A DNA stretch of 64,000 bases from Kitasatospora kifunensis (GTDB taxonomy: Bacteria > Actinomycetota > Actinomycetes > Streptomycetales > Streptomycetaceae). Numbering within the stretch: position 1 is the stretch's first letter; each line of letters begins with the position of its first letter. The stretch is taken from positions 1,984,001 through 2,048,000 of the forward strand of contig NZ_JACHJV010000001.1 in the NCBI RefSeq assembly GCF_014203855.1. Reading direction: 5' to 3'. The notes beneath the pieces are model-generated. The model saw only the letters and a program-made list of their open reading frames with translations. It did not search any database and was not told where the DNA came from. A program made the position numbers and the translations under genes. Positions 55,086-64,000 of this stretch are shown here, one piece after another.

Positions 55086-55285
55086 CGCCGAAGGTGGCGA
55101 GACCGACCAGGCTGGTATGGATCAGGCCATATCCTCCAACTGCGCACCTCACGCGAGCCGCCGGCCCGCGTGGGGAGTGGCAGTCGACAAGGGCCCGCTC
55201 CCCGGATGCCACCGCCTGATCCCGACCCCGAGGGGCCGGTCCCATGCAGCGGCGCTTTCCGCATCCCCCACCCTACGCGAGGCGC

Positions 55286-56164
55286 ATGATGACCGTTGAC
55301 ACCACCCCTGGCAACTCGGCCTCCGCCGGGGCTGGCGACGCAGCGGGCGACACGGACGAGGACCTCGCGCTGCGCCGCCAGGCCCCGGCCGAGGAGAGCA
55401 GCCGGGCCAGCCGGCACTGGTGGGACCGCAACGCCGACGAGTACCAGGACGAGCACGGCGCCTTCCTCGGCGACGACCGCTTCACCTGGTGCCCCGAGGG
55501 CCTGGACGAGGCGGACGCCCAACTGCTCGGCCCAACGGCCGAGCTCGCGGGTCGCGAGGTGCTGGAGATCGGCGCGGGCGCCGCGCAGTGCTCGCGCTGG
55601 CTGCGCGCCCAGGGCGCCCGCCCGGTGGCGCTGGACATCTCGCACCGGCAGCTGCAGCACTCGCGGCGGATCGACCTGTCGCGCGGGGATGTCCCGATCG
55701 CGCTGGTGCAGGCGGACGCGGCGGTGCTGCCGTTCGCGGACGGCTCCTTCGACCTGGCCTGCTCGGCGTACGGGGCGGTGCCGTTCAGCGCGGACACCGC
55801 GGCGCTGATGCGCGAGGTGCACCGGGTGCTGCGGCCCGGCAGGCGGTGGGTCTTCTCGGTCACCCACCCGATCCGCTGGGCGTTCCCGGACGAGCCCGGG
55901 GTGGAGGGGCTGACCGCGAGCGCCTCCTACTTCGACCGCACACCCTACGTGGAGCAGGACGAGCAGGGGCGGGCCAGCTACGTCGAGCACCACCGCACGC
56001 TCGGCGACCGGGTGCGCGAGCTGGTGGCGGCCGGCTTCACGCTGCTCGACCTGGTGGAACCCGAGTGGCCGGCCGAGTTGCAGCAGGAGTGGGGCGGCTG
56101 GAGCCCGCTGCGCGGACGCCACCTGCCGGGGACGGCGATCTTCGTGAGCGAGCGGTCTTCGTAG
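55286..56164 (+). CDS. Class I SAM-dependent methyltransferase (Methyltransf_11)
   Basis: 292 residues from ATG 55286 (an ATG doublet; 55289 also possible). SAM-binding motif I is REVLEIGAGAAQCSRWL, motif II region ARPVALDISHRQL, and LPFADGSFDLACSAYGAVPF precedes the usual MREVHRVLRPGRRWVFSVTHP. The N-terminal 35 residues are low complexity. Substrate unknown; it precedes hrpB by 41 bases but no shared function is evident. Confidence 0.87.
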   Translation: MMTVDTTPGNSASAGAGDAAGDTDEDLALRRQAPAEESSRASRHWWDRNADEYQDEHGAFLGDDRFTWCPEGLDEADAQLLGPTAELAGREVLEIGAGAAQCSRWLRAQGARPVALDISHRQLQHSRRIDLSRGDVPIALVQADAAVLPFADGSFDLACSAYGAVPFSADTAALMREVHRVLRPGRRWVFSVTHPIRWAFPDEPGVEGLTASASYFDRTPYVEQDEQGRASYVEHHRTLGDRVRELVAAGFTLLDLVEPEWPAELQQEWGGWSPLRGRHLPGTAIFVSERSS

Positions 56165-56205
56165 CCGGCGATCTTGCCGGGTCGGCGGGGCTGAATACTT
56201 GCCCT

Positions 56206-58719
56206 GTGACTCCTGACCTTCCGGTCCGTACCGCACTGCCCGCGCTGACCGCCGCCCTCGACGAACGCGGGGTGGCCGTGCTGGCGGCGCCGCCCGGCAC
56301 CGGCAAGACCACGCTGGTGCCGCTCGCACTGGCCGGCCTGCTGGACGGCGCCGGCCCCTCGCGCAAGGTGCTGGTGGCCGAGCCGCGCCGGCTCGCGGTG
56401 CGGGCCGCGGCCCGGCGGATGGCCTGGATGCTGGGCGAGAGGGTCGGCGGGCGGGTCGGCCACACCATCCGCGGGGAGCGCGTGGTGGGCCCCGCGACGG
56501 TGGTCGAGGTGGTCACCACCGGCGTGCTGCTGCAGCGGCTGCAACGGGATCCGGAGCTGCCCGGGGTGGACCTGGTGCTGCTGGACGAGTGCCACGAGCG
56601 GCACCTGGACGCGGACACCGCGCTCGCCTTCCTGCTCGACGTGCGCGCCACGCTGCGGCCCGAGCTGGCCGTGGTCCTCGCCTCGGCGACCTCGGACACC
56701 GCGGCCTGGGCCCGCCTGCTGGGCGAGAGCCCGGTGGTGGAGGCGCACGGGAGCGCGCACCCGGTCGAGGTGGTGTGGGCGCCGCCGCCGCACGCGGTAC
56801 GGCCGCCGCAGGGGACCCGGACCGACCCGGCGCTGCTGGAGCACGTGGCGGCCGTGGTGCGCCGGGCCCTGGCCGAGCGCGACGGCGACCTGCTCTGCTT
56901 CCTGCCCGGGGTCGGCGAGATCGCGCGGGTGGCGGGGCGGCTCGCGGACCTGGACGGCGTCGACGTCCTCCAACTGCACGGGCAGGCGCCGGCGGCCGTG
57001 CAGGACGCGGCGCTCGCGGTCGGTGCGCGGCGCAGGGTCATCCTGGCCACCTCGGTCGCCGAGTCCTCGCTGACCGTGCCGGGCGTGCGGATCGTGGTGG
57101 ACAGCGGGTTGGCCAGGGAGCCGCGCACCGACCACGCGCGCGGGCTCGGCAGCCTGGTCACGGTGCGCGCCTCACTGGCCGCCGGGCGCCAGCGCGCGGG
57201 GCGGGCCGGGCGCGAGGCGCCAGGGGCGGTGTACCGGTGCTGGCCCGAGGTCGCGGACGCCCGCGCGCCGCGCTTCGCGACACCGGAGATCGCGCTGGCC
57301 GACCTCACCGGTTTCGCGCTGCAGGTCGCCTGCTGGGGCGAACCGGACGCCGGCGGGCTCGCGCTGCCCGACGCACCACCGGCGGGGGCGCTGGCGGCGG
57401 CGCGGCGGACCTTGCTCGCGCTGGGCGCGGTGACGGCGCAGGGGCGCGCCACCGAGCGCGGGCAGCGGTTCGCGCGCACCGGGCTGCACCCGCGCCTGGC
57501 CCGCGCGCTGCTGGACGGCGCACCGGTGGTGGGGGCCCGGCGGGCGGCGGAGCTGGTCGCGCTGCTCTCCGAGGAGCCGCCGCGCGCACTGGGTGACGAC
57601 CTGTCGGCGGTGTGGCGCGCGGTGCGGGACGCGTCCGACCCCTACGCGGGCCGCTGGCGCCAGGAGGTGCGGCGACTGCGCGCCCAGCTGCCGCACTCCC
57701 CCGCGCAGGCCCCCGACGGCGCTCTGCCGGATGCGGCCGCCGCCGGTCTGGTGGTCGCGCTCGCCCACCCGGAGCGCGTGGCGCGAGCGCGCGGCGGCGC
57801 CTTCCTGATGGCCTCCGGCACCGCCGCGGAGACCGCGCCGGGCTCGGTGCTCGGCGGCGCGCCCTGGCTGGCCATCGCGGTCGCCGACCGACCCGCCGGC
57901 GCGCCCTCCGCCCGCATTCAGCGAGCAGTGCTCATCGACGAGAACACTGCTCGCACCGCCGCCGCGCACCTGCTCACCGAGCGGGACGAGGTGCGCTGGG
58001 CCACCCCGCCCGGCAGCCGGCGCGGCGAACTGACGGCACGTCAACTCACCGCACTGGGCGCACTCGAACTCGACGAGGCGCCGCTGCGCTCCCCCGACCC
58101 GGCCCAGCTGCGAGCCGCGCTGCTGGACGGCCTCGCCCGCGAGGGCGTCAGCGAGCTGCTGCGCTGGCCGCCGGGCGCCGCCGACCTGCGCGCCCGGCTC
58201 GCCTTCCTGCACCACGCGCTCGGTGCACCGTGGCCCGACGTCAGCGACCGGGCGCTGCTGGCCGCCGCCGACCAGTGGCTCGAACCCGAACTCTCCCGCG
58301 CCCGGCGCCGGGCCGACCTGGAACGCCTGGACGTCACCTCGGCGTTGCAGCGCCTGCTGCCCTGGGCCACCGGCGAGGCGGGCCGACTCGACGAGCTGGC
58401 CCCCGAGCGGATCACCGTCCCCAGCGGCTCCCGGATCCGGGTCGACTACTCGAGCGAGCGCCCGGTGTTGGCCGTCAAGCTCCAGGAGCTCTTCGGCTGG
58501 CCCGCCGCCCCCGCCCTGGCCGGCGGCCGGGTCCCGCTCACCATCCACCTGCTCTCCCCCGCGGGGCGCCCGGCGGCGGTCACCGGCGACCTCGCCTCCT
58601 TCTGGCGCGAGGGCTACCGCGCCGTCCGCGCCGACCTGCGCGGCCGCTACCCCCGCCACCCCTGGCCCGAGGACCCCACCACCGCGGAGCCGACCAGGCG
58701 GGCGAACCCGCGCAAGTGA
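56206..58719 (+). CDS. hrpB: ATP-dependent helicase HrpB
   Basis: 837 residues from GTG 56206, the position where conserved sequence begins (PVRTALPALTAALDERGVAVLAAPPGTGKTT); the frame is open upstream only as antisense overlap with the methyltransferase. DEAH/RHA core: Walker A PPGTGKTT, EPRRLAVRAAARRMA, LLDECHERH (motif II), ASATSD (motif III), ATSVAESSLTVPGVRIVVDSG and QRAGRAGREAPG (motif VI). A C-terminal HrpB-specific domain follows (SGSRIRVDYSSERPVLAVKLQELFGW). A conserved bacterial helicase whose cellular role is still not well defined. Confidence 0.95.
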   Translation: MTPDLPVRTALPALTAALDERGVAVLAAPPGTGKTTLVPLALAGLLDGAGPSRKVLVAEPRRLAVRAAARRMAWMLGERVGGRVGHTIRGERVVGPATVVEVVTTGVLLQRLQRDPELPGVDLVLLDECHERHLDADTALAFLLDVRATLRPELAVVLASATSDTAAWARLLGESPVVEAHGSAHPVEVVWAPPPHAVRPPQGTRTDPALLEHVAAVVRRALAERDGDLLCFLPGVGEIARVAGRLADLDGVDVLQLHGQAPAAVQDAALAVGARRRVILATSVAESSLTVPGVRIVVDSGLAREPRTDHARGLGSLVTVRASLAAGRQRAGRAGREAPGAVYRCWPEVADARAPRFATPEIALADLTGFALQVACWGEPDAGGLALPDAPPAGALAAARRTLLALGAVTAQGRATERGQRFARTGLHPRLARALLDGAPVVGARRAAELVALLSEEPPRALGDDLSAVWRAVRDASDPYAGRWRQEVRRLRAQLPHSPAQAPDGALPDAAAAGLVVALAHPERVARARGGAFLMASGTAAETAPGSVLGGAPWLAIAVADRPAGAPSARIQRAVLIDENTARTAAAHLLTERDEVRWATPPGSRRGELTARQLTALGALELDEAPLRSPDPAQLRAALLDGLAREGVSELLRWPPGAADLRARLAFLHHALGAPWPDVSDRALLAAADQWLEPELSRARRRADLERLDVTSALQRLLPWATGEAGRLDELAPERITVPSGSRIRVDYSSERPVLAVKLQELFGWPAAPALAGGRVPLTIHLLSPAGRPAAVTGDLASFWREGYRAVRADLRGRYPRHPWPEDPTTAEPTRRANPRK

Positions 58720-58776
58720 CCCGGTTCGGTTTCGTCCTCGACACCACCGGCCTGCTGCCCTACTGACCACGGCCGA

Positions 58777-58810
58777 CCGCGGCCGGGCTCCGCGCGGAAC
58801 CCGGCCGCGG
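58777..58810. terminator. Bidirectional terminator between hrpB and polA
   Basis: CCGCGGCCGGG and CCCGGCCGCGG form a perfect 11-bp stem with a 12-base loop, between the two converging stops. Confidence 0.75.
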
Positions 58811-58815
58811 GACCG

Positions 58816-61569
58816 TCAGTGCGCGGCCGCCTCCCAGTTGGGGCCGACCCCGACCGAGACGTCCAGCGGCGCGCGCAGGTCGTAGGCGCCGGCCATCTGC
58901 TCGCGCACGATCGCCTCCACCGCCTCGCGCTCGCCGGGGGCCAGTTCGAGGACGATTTCGTCGTGCACCTGGAGCAGCATCCGCGAGCGCAGCTCGGCCC
59001 GGGTCAGCGCCTCGTCCACCCGGAGCATCGCGATCTTGACGATGTCGGCGGCCGAGCCCTGCACGGGGGCGTTGAGCGCCATCCGCTCGGCCATCTCGCG
59101 GCGCTGGCGGTTGTCGCTGGTGAGGTCGGGCAGGTAGCGGCGGCGGCCGAGCAGGGTCTCGGTGTACCCGGTCGCGCGGGCCTCCTCGACCACCCGGTGC
59201 AGGTACGCGCGGATCCCGCCGAAGCGCTCGAAGTAGGTGTCCATCAGGCCCTGGGCCTCGGCCGGCTTGATGCCCAGCTGCTGCGAGAGCCCGAAGGCGG
59301 ACAGCCCGTAGGCCAGGCCGTAGGACATCGCCTTGATCTTGCGGCGCATCTCCGCGTCGACGGCCTCGGGAGCGACGCTGAAGACCGAGGAGGCGACCGT
59401 GGTGTGCAGGTCCTCGCCGCTGGCGAAGGCCTCGATCAGCGCCTGGTCCTCGGACAGGTGGGCCATGATGCGCAGTTCGATCTGCGAGTAGTCGGCCGTC
59501 AGCAGCGACTCGTACCCCTCGCCGACCACGAAGGCGCGCCGGATCAGGCGCCCCTCCTCGGTGCGCACGGGGATGTTCTGCAGGTTCGGGTCCTGCGAGG
59601 ACAGGCGGCCGGTGGCGGCCACCATCTGGTTGAAGGTGGTGTGGATCCGGCCCTGCGGCGAGACCGTCTTGAGCAGCCCCTCCACCGTGGTGCGCAGCTT
59701 GGCCTGGTCGCGGTGGCGCAGCAGGATGACCGGCAGCTCGTTGTCGGTCTGCCCGGCCAGCCAGGTCAGCGCGTCGGCGTCGGTGGTGTAACCGGTCTTG
59801 ATCTTCTTGGTCTTGGGCAGCGCCAGCTCGCCGAAGAGGATCTCCTGCAGCTGCTTGGGCGAGCCGAGGTTGAACTCGCGCCCGGCCGCGCGGTGCGCCT
59901 CCTCCACCACGCGCTGGATCTCGGTGGCGAACTGCTGCTCCAGCGACTGGAGCCAGGCGCGGTCGGCGGCGATGCCGGTGCGCTCCATCCGGGCCAGCAG
60001 CGCGGCGATCGGCAGCTCCATGTCGCGCACCAGCTCGACCGCGCCGGCCTCGGCCAGCCGGGCCTCGAAGAGGGCGGCCAGGTCGAGCACGGTACGGGCC
60101 TGCACCATCAGCGCCTGGGCGCCGGCCGTGGCGTCCTCCTCAGGGGCGTCGAAGGCGAGTTGGCCGCTCTCGGCCGCCTCCACGGGGGCCAGGGATCGGC
60201 CCAGGTACTCCTCGGCGAGCACCTCCAGGGTGAAGGTGCGCCGCCCGGGCTTCTCCAGGTAGGCGGCGAGCGCGGTGTCGGCGGCGATGCCCTCGATCTG
60301 CCAGCCCCGCTCGGCGAAGGCCCGCATCACCTGCTTGGCGATGTGCAGCGCCTTGGGGCGGGCGGGGTCGGCGAGGAAGGCGGCGAAGGCGCGTTCGTCC
60401 GCCTCGGCCAGCTGGCTGGGGTCGAACCAGGCGGCGGACTCGGCGGTGGCCAGCGCCACCTCCTGGACCTCGCCGCTGCCCAGCGCCCACTGGTAGACGG
60501 CGGCCAGCGCGACCTGCTCGGTGCCGGCGGCGTGCTGGGCCAGCCAGCCGGCCAGCGCGCCGGGCTCGGTGAGCAGTTCACCCGCCACCTCGACACCGGG
60601 GGCGGCCACCGCCTCCTGTGCCGCCTGCGCGTTGCCCACGTCGAGTGCGAAGACCCGGTCGCGGAAGTTGGTGTTGCGGAACTCCAGCGACTCCATCAAC
60701 TGTCCGACCGCCTCGCGGTCGAACGGCTCACGGCCCAGATCGGCCACGCCCAGCGGCAGTTCGACGTCGCGGACCAGTTCGGTGAGCACCCGGTTGCGCT
60801 TGACCGAGTCGAGGTGCTCGCGCAGCTTCTCGCCGATCTTGCCCTTGACCTCGTCGGCCCTGGCGACCAGCTCGTCGAAGGAGCCGAACTGGTTGACCCA
60901 CTTGGCGGCGGTCTTCTCGCCGACACCGGGGATGCCGGGCAGGTTGTCCGACGGGTCACCGCGCAGCGCGGCCAGGTCCGGATACTGACGGGGCGTCACC
61001 CCGTACTTCTCGCCGACCTTCTCGGGGGTGTAACGGGTCAGCTCGGAGACGCCCTTGGTGGGATAGAGGACGGTGATGTGCTCGGTGACCAGCTGGAGCG
61101 CGTCCCGGTCGCCGGTGACGATCAGCACCTCGAAGCCGTCCGCCTCGGCGGCGGTGGCCAGGGTGGCGATGATGTCGTCGGCCTCGAAGCCCTCCAGCGA
61201 CAGGCGCGGCACCTTCATCGCGTCCAGCAGCTCGCCGATCAGACCGATCTGGCTGCGGAACTCGTCGGGGGTCTTGGCCCGGTTGGCCTTGTAGTCGGGG
61301 AACTCCTCGGACCTGAAGGTCTTGCGGGAGACGTCGAAGGCCACCGCGAGGTGGGTGGGGGCCTCGTCGCGCACGGTGTTGGCGACCATCGAGGCGAAGC
61401 CGTAGACGGCGTTGGTCGGTTGCCCGGTGGAGGTGTTGAAGTTCTCCACCGGCAGGGCGTAGAACGCCCGGTAGGCGAGGGAATGGCCGTCGAGCAGCAT
61501 CAGCCGGGGCCGCGCCCCGGCTGCCCCGCCAGTACTGTCCGCGCTCTGCACCGCACTCCGCGTAGCCAC
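58816..61569 (-). CDS. polA: DNA polymerase I
   Basis: 917 residues from GTG 61569, giving a short variable leader (residues 1-25) before the conserved PRLMLLDGHSLAYRAF; AAGGA lies 12 bases upstream, rather far. N-terminal 5'-3' exonuclease (FDVSRKTFRSEEFPDYKANR, RGDPSDNLPGIPGVGEKTA), a middle 3'-5' exonuclease-like domain that appears degenerate as in other actinobacteria, and the polymerase: DYSQIELRIMAHLS (motif A), RRKIKAMSYGLAYG (motif B), QVHDEIVLELAP (motif C). It processes Okazaki fragments and repairs DNA. The open frame continues to 62403 only as the antisense of the thioesterase gene. Confidence 0.96.
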   Translation of the reverse strand: MATRSAVQSADSTGGAAGARPRLMLLDGHSLAYRAFYALPVENFNTSTGQPTNAVYGFASMVANTVRDEAPTHLAVAFDVSRKTFRSEEFPDYKANRAKTPDEFRSQIGLIGELLDAMKVPRLSLEGFEADDIIATLATAAEADGFEVLIVTGDRDALQLVTEHITVLYPTKGVSELTRYTPEKVGEKYGVTPRQYPDLAALRGDPSDNLPGIPGVGEKTAAKWVNQFGSFDELVARADEVKGKIGEKLREHLDSVKRNRVLTELVRDVELPLGVADLGREPFDREAVGQLMESLEFRNTNFRDRVFALDVGNAQAAQEAVAAPGVEVAGELLTEPGALAGWLAQHAAGTEQVALAAVYQWALGSGEVQEVALATAESAAWFDPSQLAEADERAFAAFLADPARPKALHIAKQVMRAFAERGWQIEGIAADTALAAYLEKPGRRTFTLEVLAEEYLGRSLAPVEAAESGQLAFDAPEEDATAGAQALMVQARTVLDLAALFEARLAEAGAVELVRDMELPIAALLARMERTGIAADRAWLQSLEQQFATEIQRVVEEAHRAAGREFNLGSPKQLQEILFGELALPKTKKIKTGYTTDADALTWLAGQTDNELPVILLRHRDQAKLRTTVEGLLKTVSPQGRIHTTFNQMVAATGRLSSQDPNLQNIPVRTEEGRLIRRAFVVGEGYESLLTADYSQIELRIMAHLSEDQALIEAFASGEDLHTTVASSVFSVAPEAVDAEMRRKIKAMSYGLAYGLSAFGLSQQLGIKPAEAQGLMDTYFERFGGIRAYLHRVVEEARATGYTETLLGRRRYLPDLTSDNRQRREMAERMALNAPVQGSAADIVKIAMLRVDEALTRAELRSRMLLQVHDEIVLELAPGEREAVEAIVREQMAGAYDLRAPLDVSVGVGPNWEAAAH

Positions 61570-61755
61570 GTCAACGTCCGTTCCTTGCCGGTTTCCACTG
61601 CCGCCCCCGATCCTAGGGCGCCACGCCGACAACACCGACCAGCCACGGCCGGGCTCACCGGCGCACCGCCCGGCGGCAGTCGTACGATCACGAAAGGAGA
61701 TCACCGACGGCAGATCACCGACGGCGATCACGACCGGCGACCAGGAGAAGCACCG

Positions 61756-62250
61756 ATGACCGAGCAGGCCCCGACCGACACCGCCGCGCAGGCACCCACC
61801 ACCCAGGCACCCCTGGTCCTCGACGTGCCGCAGGACGTCCTCGACCACTTCGCCAAGCTCGGCGTGGAGCCCAGCACCTTCTCCGGCGGCACCCTCGGCG
61901 ACAAGATGGGCATCCGGGTGGTGGAGGCCTCCGGCGACCGCGTGGTCGGGACCATGCCGGTGGAGGGCAACCAGCAGCCGTACGGCCTGCTGCACGGCGG
62001 CGCCTCCGCCGCGCTGGCCGAGACGCTCGGTTCGATAGGGGCGATGCTGCACGCGGGCCCGGGGCGGTACGCGGTGGGCGTCGACCTCAACGTCACCCAC
62101 CACCGCTCGGCCACCTCCGGGCTGGTCACCGGCGTTGCCACCGCCGTCTTCAAGGGCCGCACCGCCGCGACCTACGAGATCGCGGTCACCGACGACACCG
62201 GGCGCCGGATCACCAGCTGCCGCCTGACCTGCGCACTGCGCGACCTGTAG
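61756..62250 (+). CDS. PaaI-family hotdog-fold thioesterase
   Basis: 164 residues from ATG 61756, with GGAGAAG upstream. Hotdog pattern: GTLGDKMGIRVVEASGDRVVGTMPVEGNQQ then YGLLHGGASAALAETLGS (catalytic Asn/Gln-Gly-x-x-H-G-G type motif), AVGVDLNVTHHRSATSG and GRRITSCRLTCALRD. Members hydrolyse acyl-CoA or hydroxybenzoyl-CoA thioesters. It diverges from polA; no pathway partners nearby. A 30-residue acidic/Thr/Ala leader precedes the conserved part. Confidence 0.88.
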   Translation: MTEQAPTDTAAQAPTTQAPLVLDVPQDVLDHFAKLGVEPSTFSGGTLGDKMGIRVVEASGDRVVGTMPVEGNQQPYGLLHGGASAALAETLGSIGAMLHAGPGRYAVGVDLNVTHHRSATSGLVTGVATAVFKGRTAATYEIAVTDDTGRRITSCRLTCALRDL

Positions 62251-62306
62251 CAGCACCAACTCGACCTGGAGACAGCACAACTCGGCAGTGCTGCCGATCA
62301 ACTGAC

Positions 62307-62365
62307 GCGCCCCCTCGTTTGGCCACCGCCCCCACTGGGCAGGTCCCTGGCCTACGAGGGGGCGC
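62307..62365. terminator. Large inverted repeat after the thioesterase gene
   Basis: GCGCCCCCTCGT (62307-62318) pairs exactly with ACGAGGGGGCGC (62354-62365) around a 35-base loop, starting 57 bases after the thioesterase stop. Likely terminator. Confidence 0.6.
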
Positions 62366-62545
62366 AGCCATGTCCACGGCCGACCGCGCCGGGCGGCAGC
62401 CACCCTCGTTTGTAACGCTGCGTAATAGCCAGGGGCGTCAGCCCACCCGCCGCCGCACCATCGGGCGCCAGCCGAGCCCTTCCCTGAGATGCCATCAAGT
62501 CCGCATTTCGGACAGCCGCGCCCGGATCGGTCGGCCCGGACATTA

Positions 62546-62564
62546 ACGTCCGTTCAACGGACGT
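62546..62564. promoter_or_regulatory. Perfect 19-bp palindrome upstream of the binding-protein gene
   Basis: ACGTCCGTTCAACGGACGT reads as two exact 9-base arms around a central C. It lies about 295 bases before the binding-protein start, within a 608-base gap (62251-62858) that otherwise holds only a terminator and no gene. A specific regulator operator is likely; the regulator is not known. Confidence 0.5.
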
Positions 62565-62858
62565 AGCTCCCATCACCACTCGCTTTTACCGCAATTGGCA
62601 CGACAGTCGGTTGGCCGCCAAGCCCTGTCCGATTCTACGGAACCCTCAAATGCCCACAATGCGAGACGTCAGCATGCGCCACTCATAACAAGAGAATCAC
62701 AGCAGGCGCACACCCCTGCCACGGCCGGGCCCCTCGCTCTAGAGTCACGGCCAGTCACCGCGCCACCGGATCGGGCCACCAGTTCGGGCTGCCCCAGTGC
62801 GCGAACCGGCCGCAGGCCGCCCACGGCCCGCTGCCTTCAGACCAGAAGGGGACCCCTC

Positions 62859-64000
62859 GTGCGTCATCGTTCACTGCTCGTGCTGAGCATCGCCCTCACC
62901 GGAGCCCTGACCCTCACCGCCTGCGGCTCGCGCGGCGGCAGCAGTGGCGGCAGCAGCAACGCCTCCAGTGGCGTCACCGTCACCATCGGCGTCGACGCGC
63001 CGCTCTCCGGCCAGAACTCCGCCACCGGCCTGGGCATCGAGTACGGCGTGAAGATCGCCGTCGACGACGCCAACGCCAACCACCTGGTGCCCGGCGTCAC
63101 CTTCGCCATCAAGGCGCTGGACGACCAGGCCCAGCCCGCCACCGGCCAGCAGAACGCCACCGCACTGGTCGCCGACAGCAGCGTGCTCGGCGTCGTGGGC
63201 CCGCTCAACTCCGGTGTGGCGCAGTCCATGCAGCAGGTCTTCGCGACCGCCAACCTGGTCGAGATCTCGCCCTCCAACACCAATCCGCAGCTCACCCAGG
63301 GCCCCAACTGGGCCAGCGGGCAGAAGGTCCGCGGCTACAAGACCTACTTCCGCACCGCCACCACCGACGCCCTCCAGGGCGCCTTCGCCGCCCAGTACGC
63401 GAGCGGCATCGGCAAGAAGAAGGCCTTCGTGGTGGACGACAAGCAGACCTACGGCGCGGGCCTGGCCGGCATCTTCAAGGACTCCTTCCAGAAGGACGGC
63501 GGTTCGATCGCCGGCACCGACCACGTCAACACCGGTGACAAGGACTTCTCCGCCCTGGTCACCAAGGTCAAGTCCTCCGGCGCCGACCTGCTCTACTACG
63601 GCGGCCAGTACGACGAGGCCTCGCTGCTCACCAAGCAGCTCAAGGCGGCCGGCGACAACATCCCGCTGATGGGCGGCGACGGCATCTACTCCACGACCTA
63701 CATCTCCACCGCGGGCCAGGGCTCCGAGGGCGACTACGCCACCGCCGTCGGTGTCCCGGTCGACACCCTGGCCACCGCCAAGGACTTCATCGCCAAGTAC
63801 AAGGCCGCCAACTACCCCGGCGACTACGGCGACTACGGCGGCTACTCCTACGACGCGGCCACCGCGATCATCAAGTCGGTGGGCACCGTCCTGGCCGCCA
63901 ACGGCAACAAGCTTCCCTCCGACGCCCGTTCGAAGGTGGTGGACGCCGTGCAGAACGTCGACTTCAACGGCATCGCGGGCCACGTCTCCTTCGACCAGTA
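62859..64000 (+). CDS. Branched-chain amino-acid-type ABC substrate-binding lipoprotein (partial, runs off the window)
   Basis: GTG 62859 with AGAAGGGGA upstream begins a 380-residue open frame cut by the right edge. Lipoprotein signal LLVLSIALTGALTLTACGS (lipobox LTAC), a Gly/Ser spacer, then a periplasmic-binding type 1 (LivJ/Peripla_BP_6) domain: VTIGVDAPLSGQNSATGLGIEYGVKIAVDDAN, VVGPLNSGVAQSMQQVF, KKKAFVVDDKQTYGAGLAGIFKD and YDEASLLTKQLKAAG. It would bind amino acids or related ligands outside the membrane for an ABC importer, whose permease and ATPase genes should follow beyond the window. Confidence 0.9.
   Translation, partial: MRHRSLLVLSIALTGALTLTACGSRGGSSGGSSNASSGVTVTIGVDAPLSGQNSATGLGIEYGVKIAVDDANANHLVPGVTFAIKALDDQAQPATGQQNATALVADSSVLGVVGPLNSGVAQSMQQVFATANLVEISPSNTNPQLTQGPNWASGQKVRGYKTYFRTATTDALQGAFAAQYASGIGKKKAFVVDDKQTYGAGLAGIFKDSFQKDGGSIAGTDHVNTGDKDFSALVTKVKSSGADLLYYGGQYDEASLLTKQLKAAGDNIPLMGGDGIYSTTYISTAGQGSEGDYATAVGVPVDTLATAKDFIAKYKAANYPGDYGDYGGYSYDAATAIIKSVGTVLAANGNKLPSDARSKVVDAVQNVDFNGIAGHVSFDQ

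Noticed and set aside
61570..62403. Upstream extension of the polA frame
   Set aside because: Lies opposite the thioesterase gene; no polymerase sequence.

Overview
The window is high-GC DNA from a Streptomycetaceae actinomycete (Streptomyces or Kitasatospora type). This rests on GTG/TTG starts, codons ending in G or C, a DmdR/IdeR-type iron box, a GlgX-TreY-TreZ block, and a protein matching the Streptomyces-restricted SAV2148 HEPN family. Genus is inferred from content, not from a marker gene. No rRNA, tRNA or CRISPR array was seen.

Layout. 1-3.3 kb: end of a sulfonate-type ABC permease, a sirohydrochlorin chelatase, and a divergent DHA2 efflux pump/MarR pair. 3.4-15.2 kb: two large divergent secreted-protein genes, both carrying a bulb-type (B_lectin) domain. 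The minus-strand gene is frameshifted. The plus-strand gene is a roughly 2,500-residue RHS/YD-repeat protein ending in a Hint autoprocessing domain and a short variable toxin-like tip, with a probable immunity gene directly after its stop. 15.2-19.7 kb: a decayed mobile segment bounded by two integrase remnants, holding a frameshifted XRE/TPR regulator, a resolvase-like protein without the catalytic serine, and an orphan Hint-toxin/immunity cassette. The cassette shares a near-identical Hint end with the RHS gene upstream. This is the most interesting part of the window and looks like a polymorphic-toxin locus with a displaced or reserve C-terminal cassette.

19.8-33 kb: mixed chromosomal genes: NAD(P)-binding protein, AraC regulator, PhzF-like enzyme, secreted esterase, DEAD-box helicase, cold-shock protein, an MMPL transporter with paired operators, a truncated MMPL relic, an aminoglycoside-phosphotransferase-fold protein and a polysaccharide deacetylase lipoprotein. 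33-37.5 kb: an exonuclease, then the iron-uptake operon efeUO-efeB, with EfeU and EfeO fused, behind an iron box. 37.5-47.4 kb: the SAV2148 HEPN protein, glgX-treY-treZ (glycogen/maltodextrin to trehalose), and a split transketolase divergent from soxR, with a canonical SoxR box in the shared promoter.

47.6-64 kb: mostly core genes: methyltransferases, coaE, a metallo-beta-lactamase-fold hydrolase facing a MarR regulator, a second MMPL transporter, rpsA, hrpB, polA, a PaaI-type thioesterase, and the start of a branched-chain amino-acid-type binding lipoprotein cut by the window edge. The clear frameshifts all fall in the 3.4-19.7 kb accessory region; outside it I saw one truncated relic, at 30.1 kb. 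This argues for real gene decay rather than general sequencing error.
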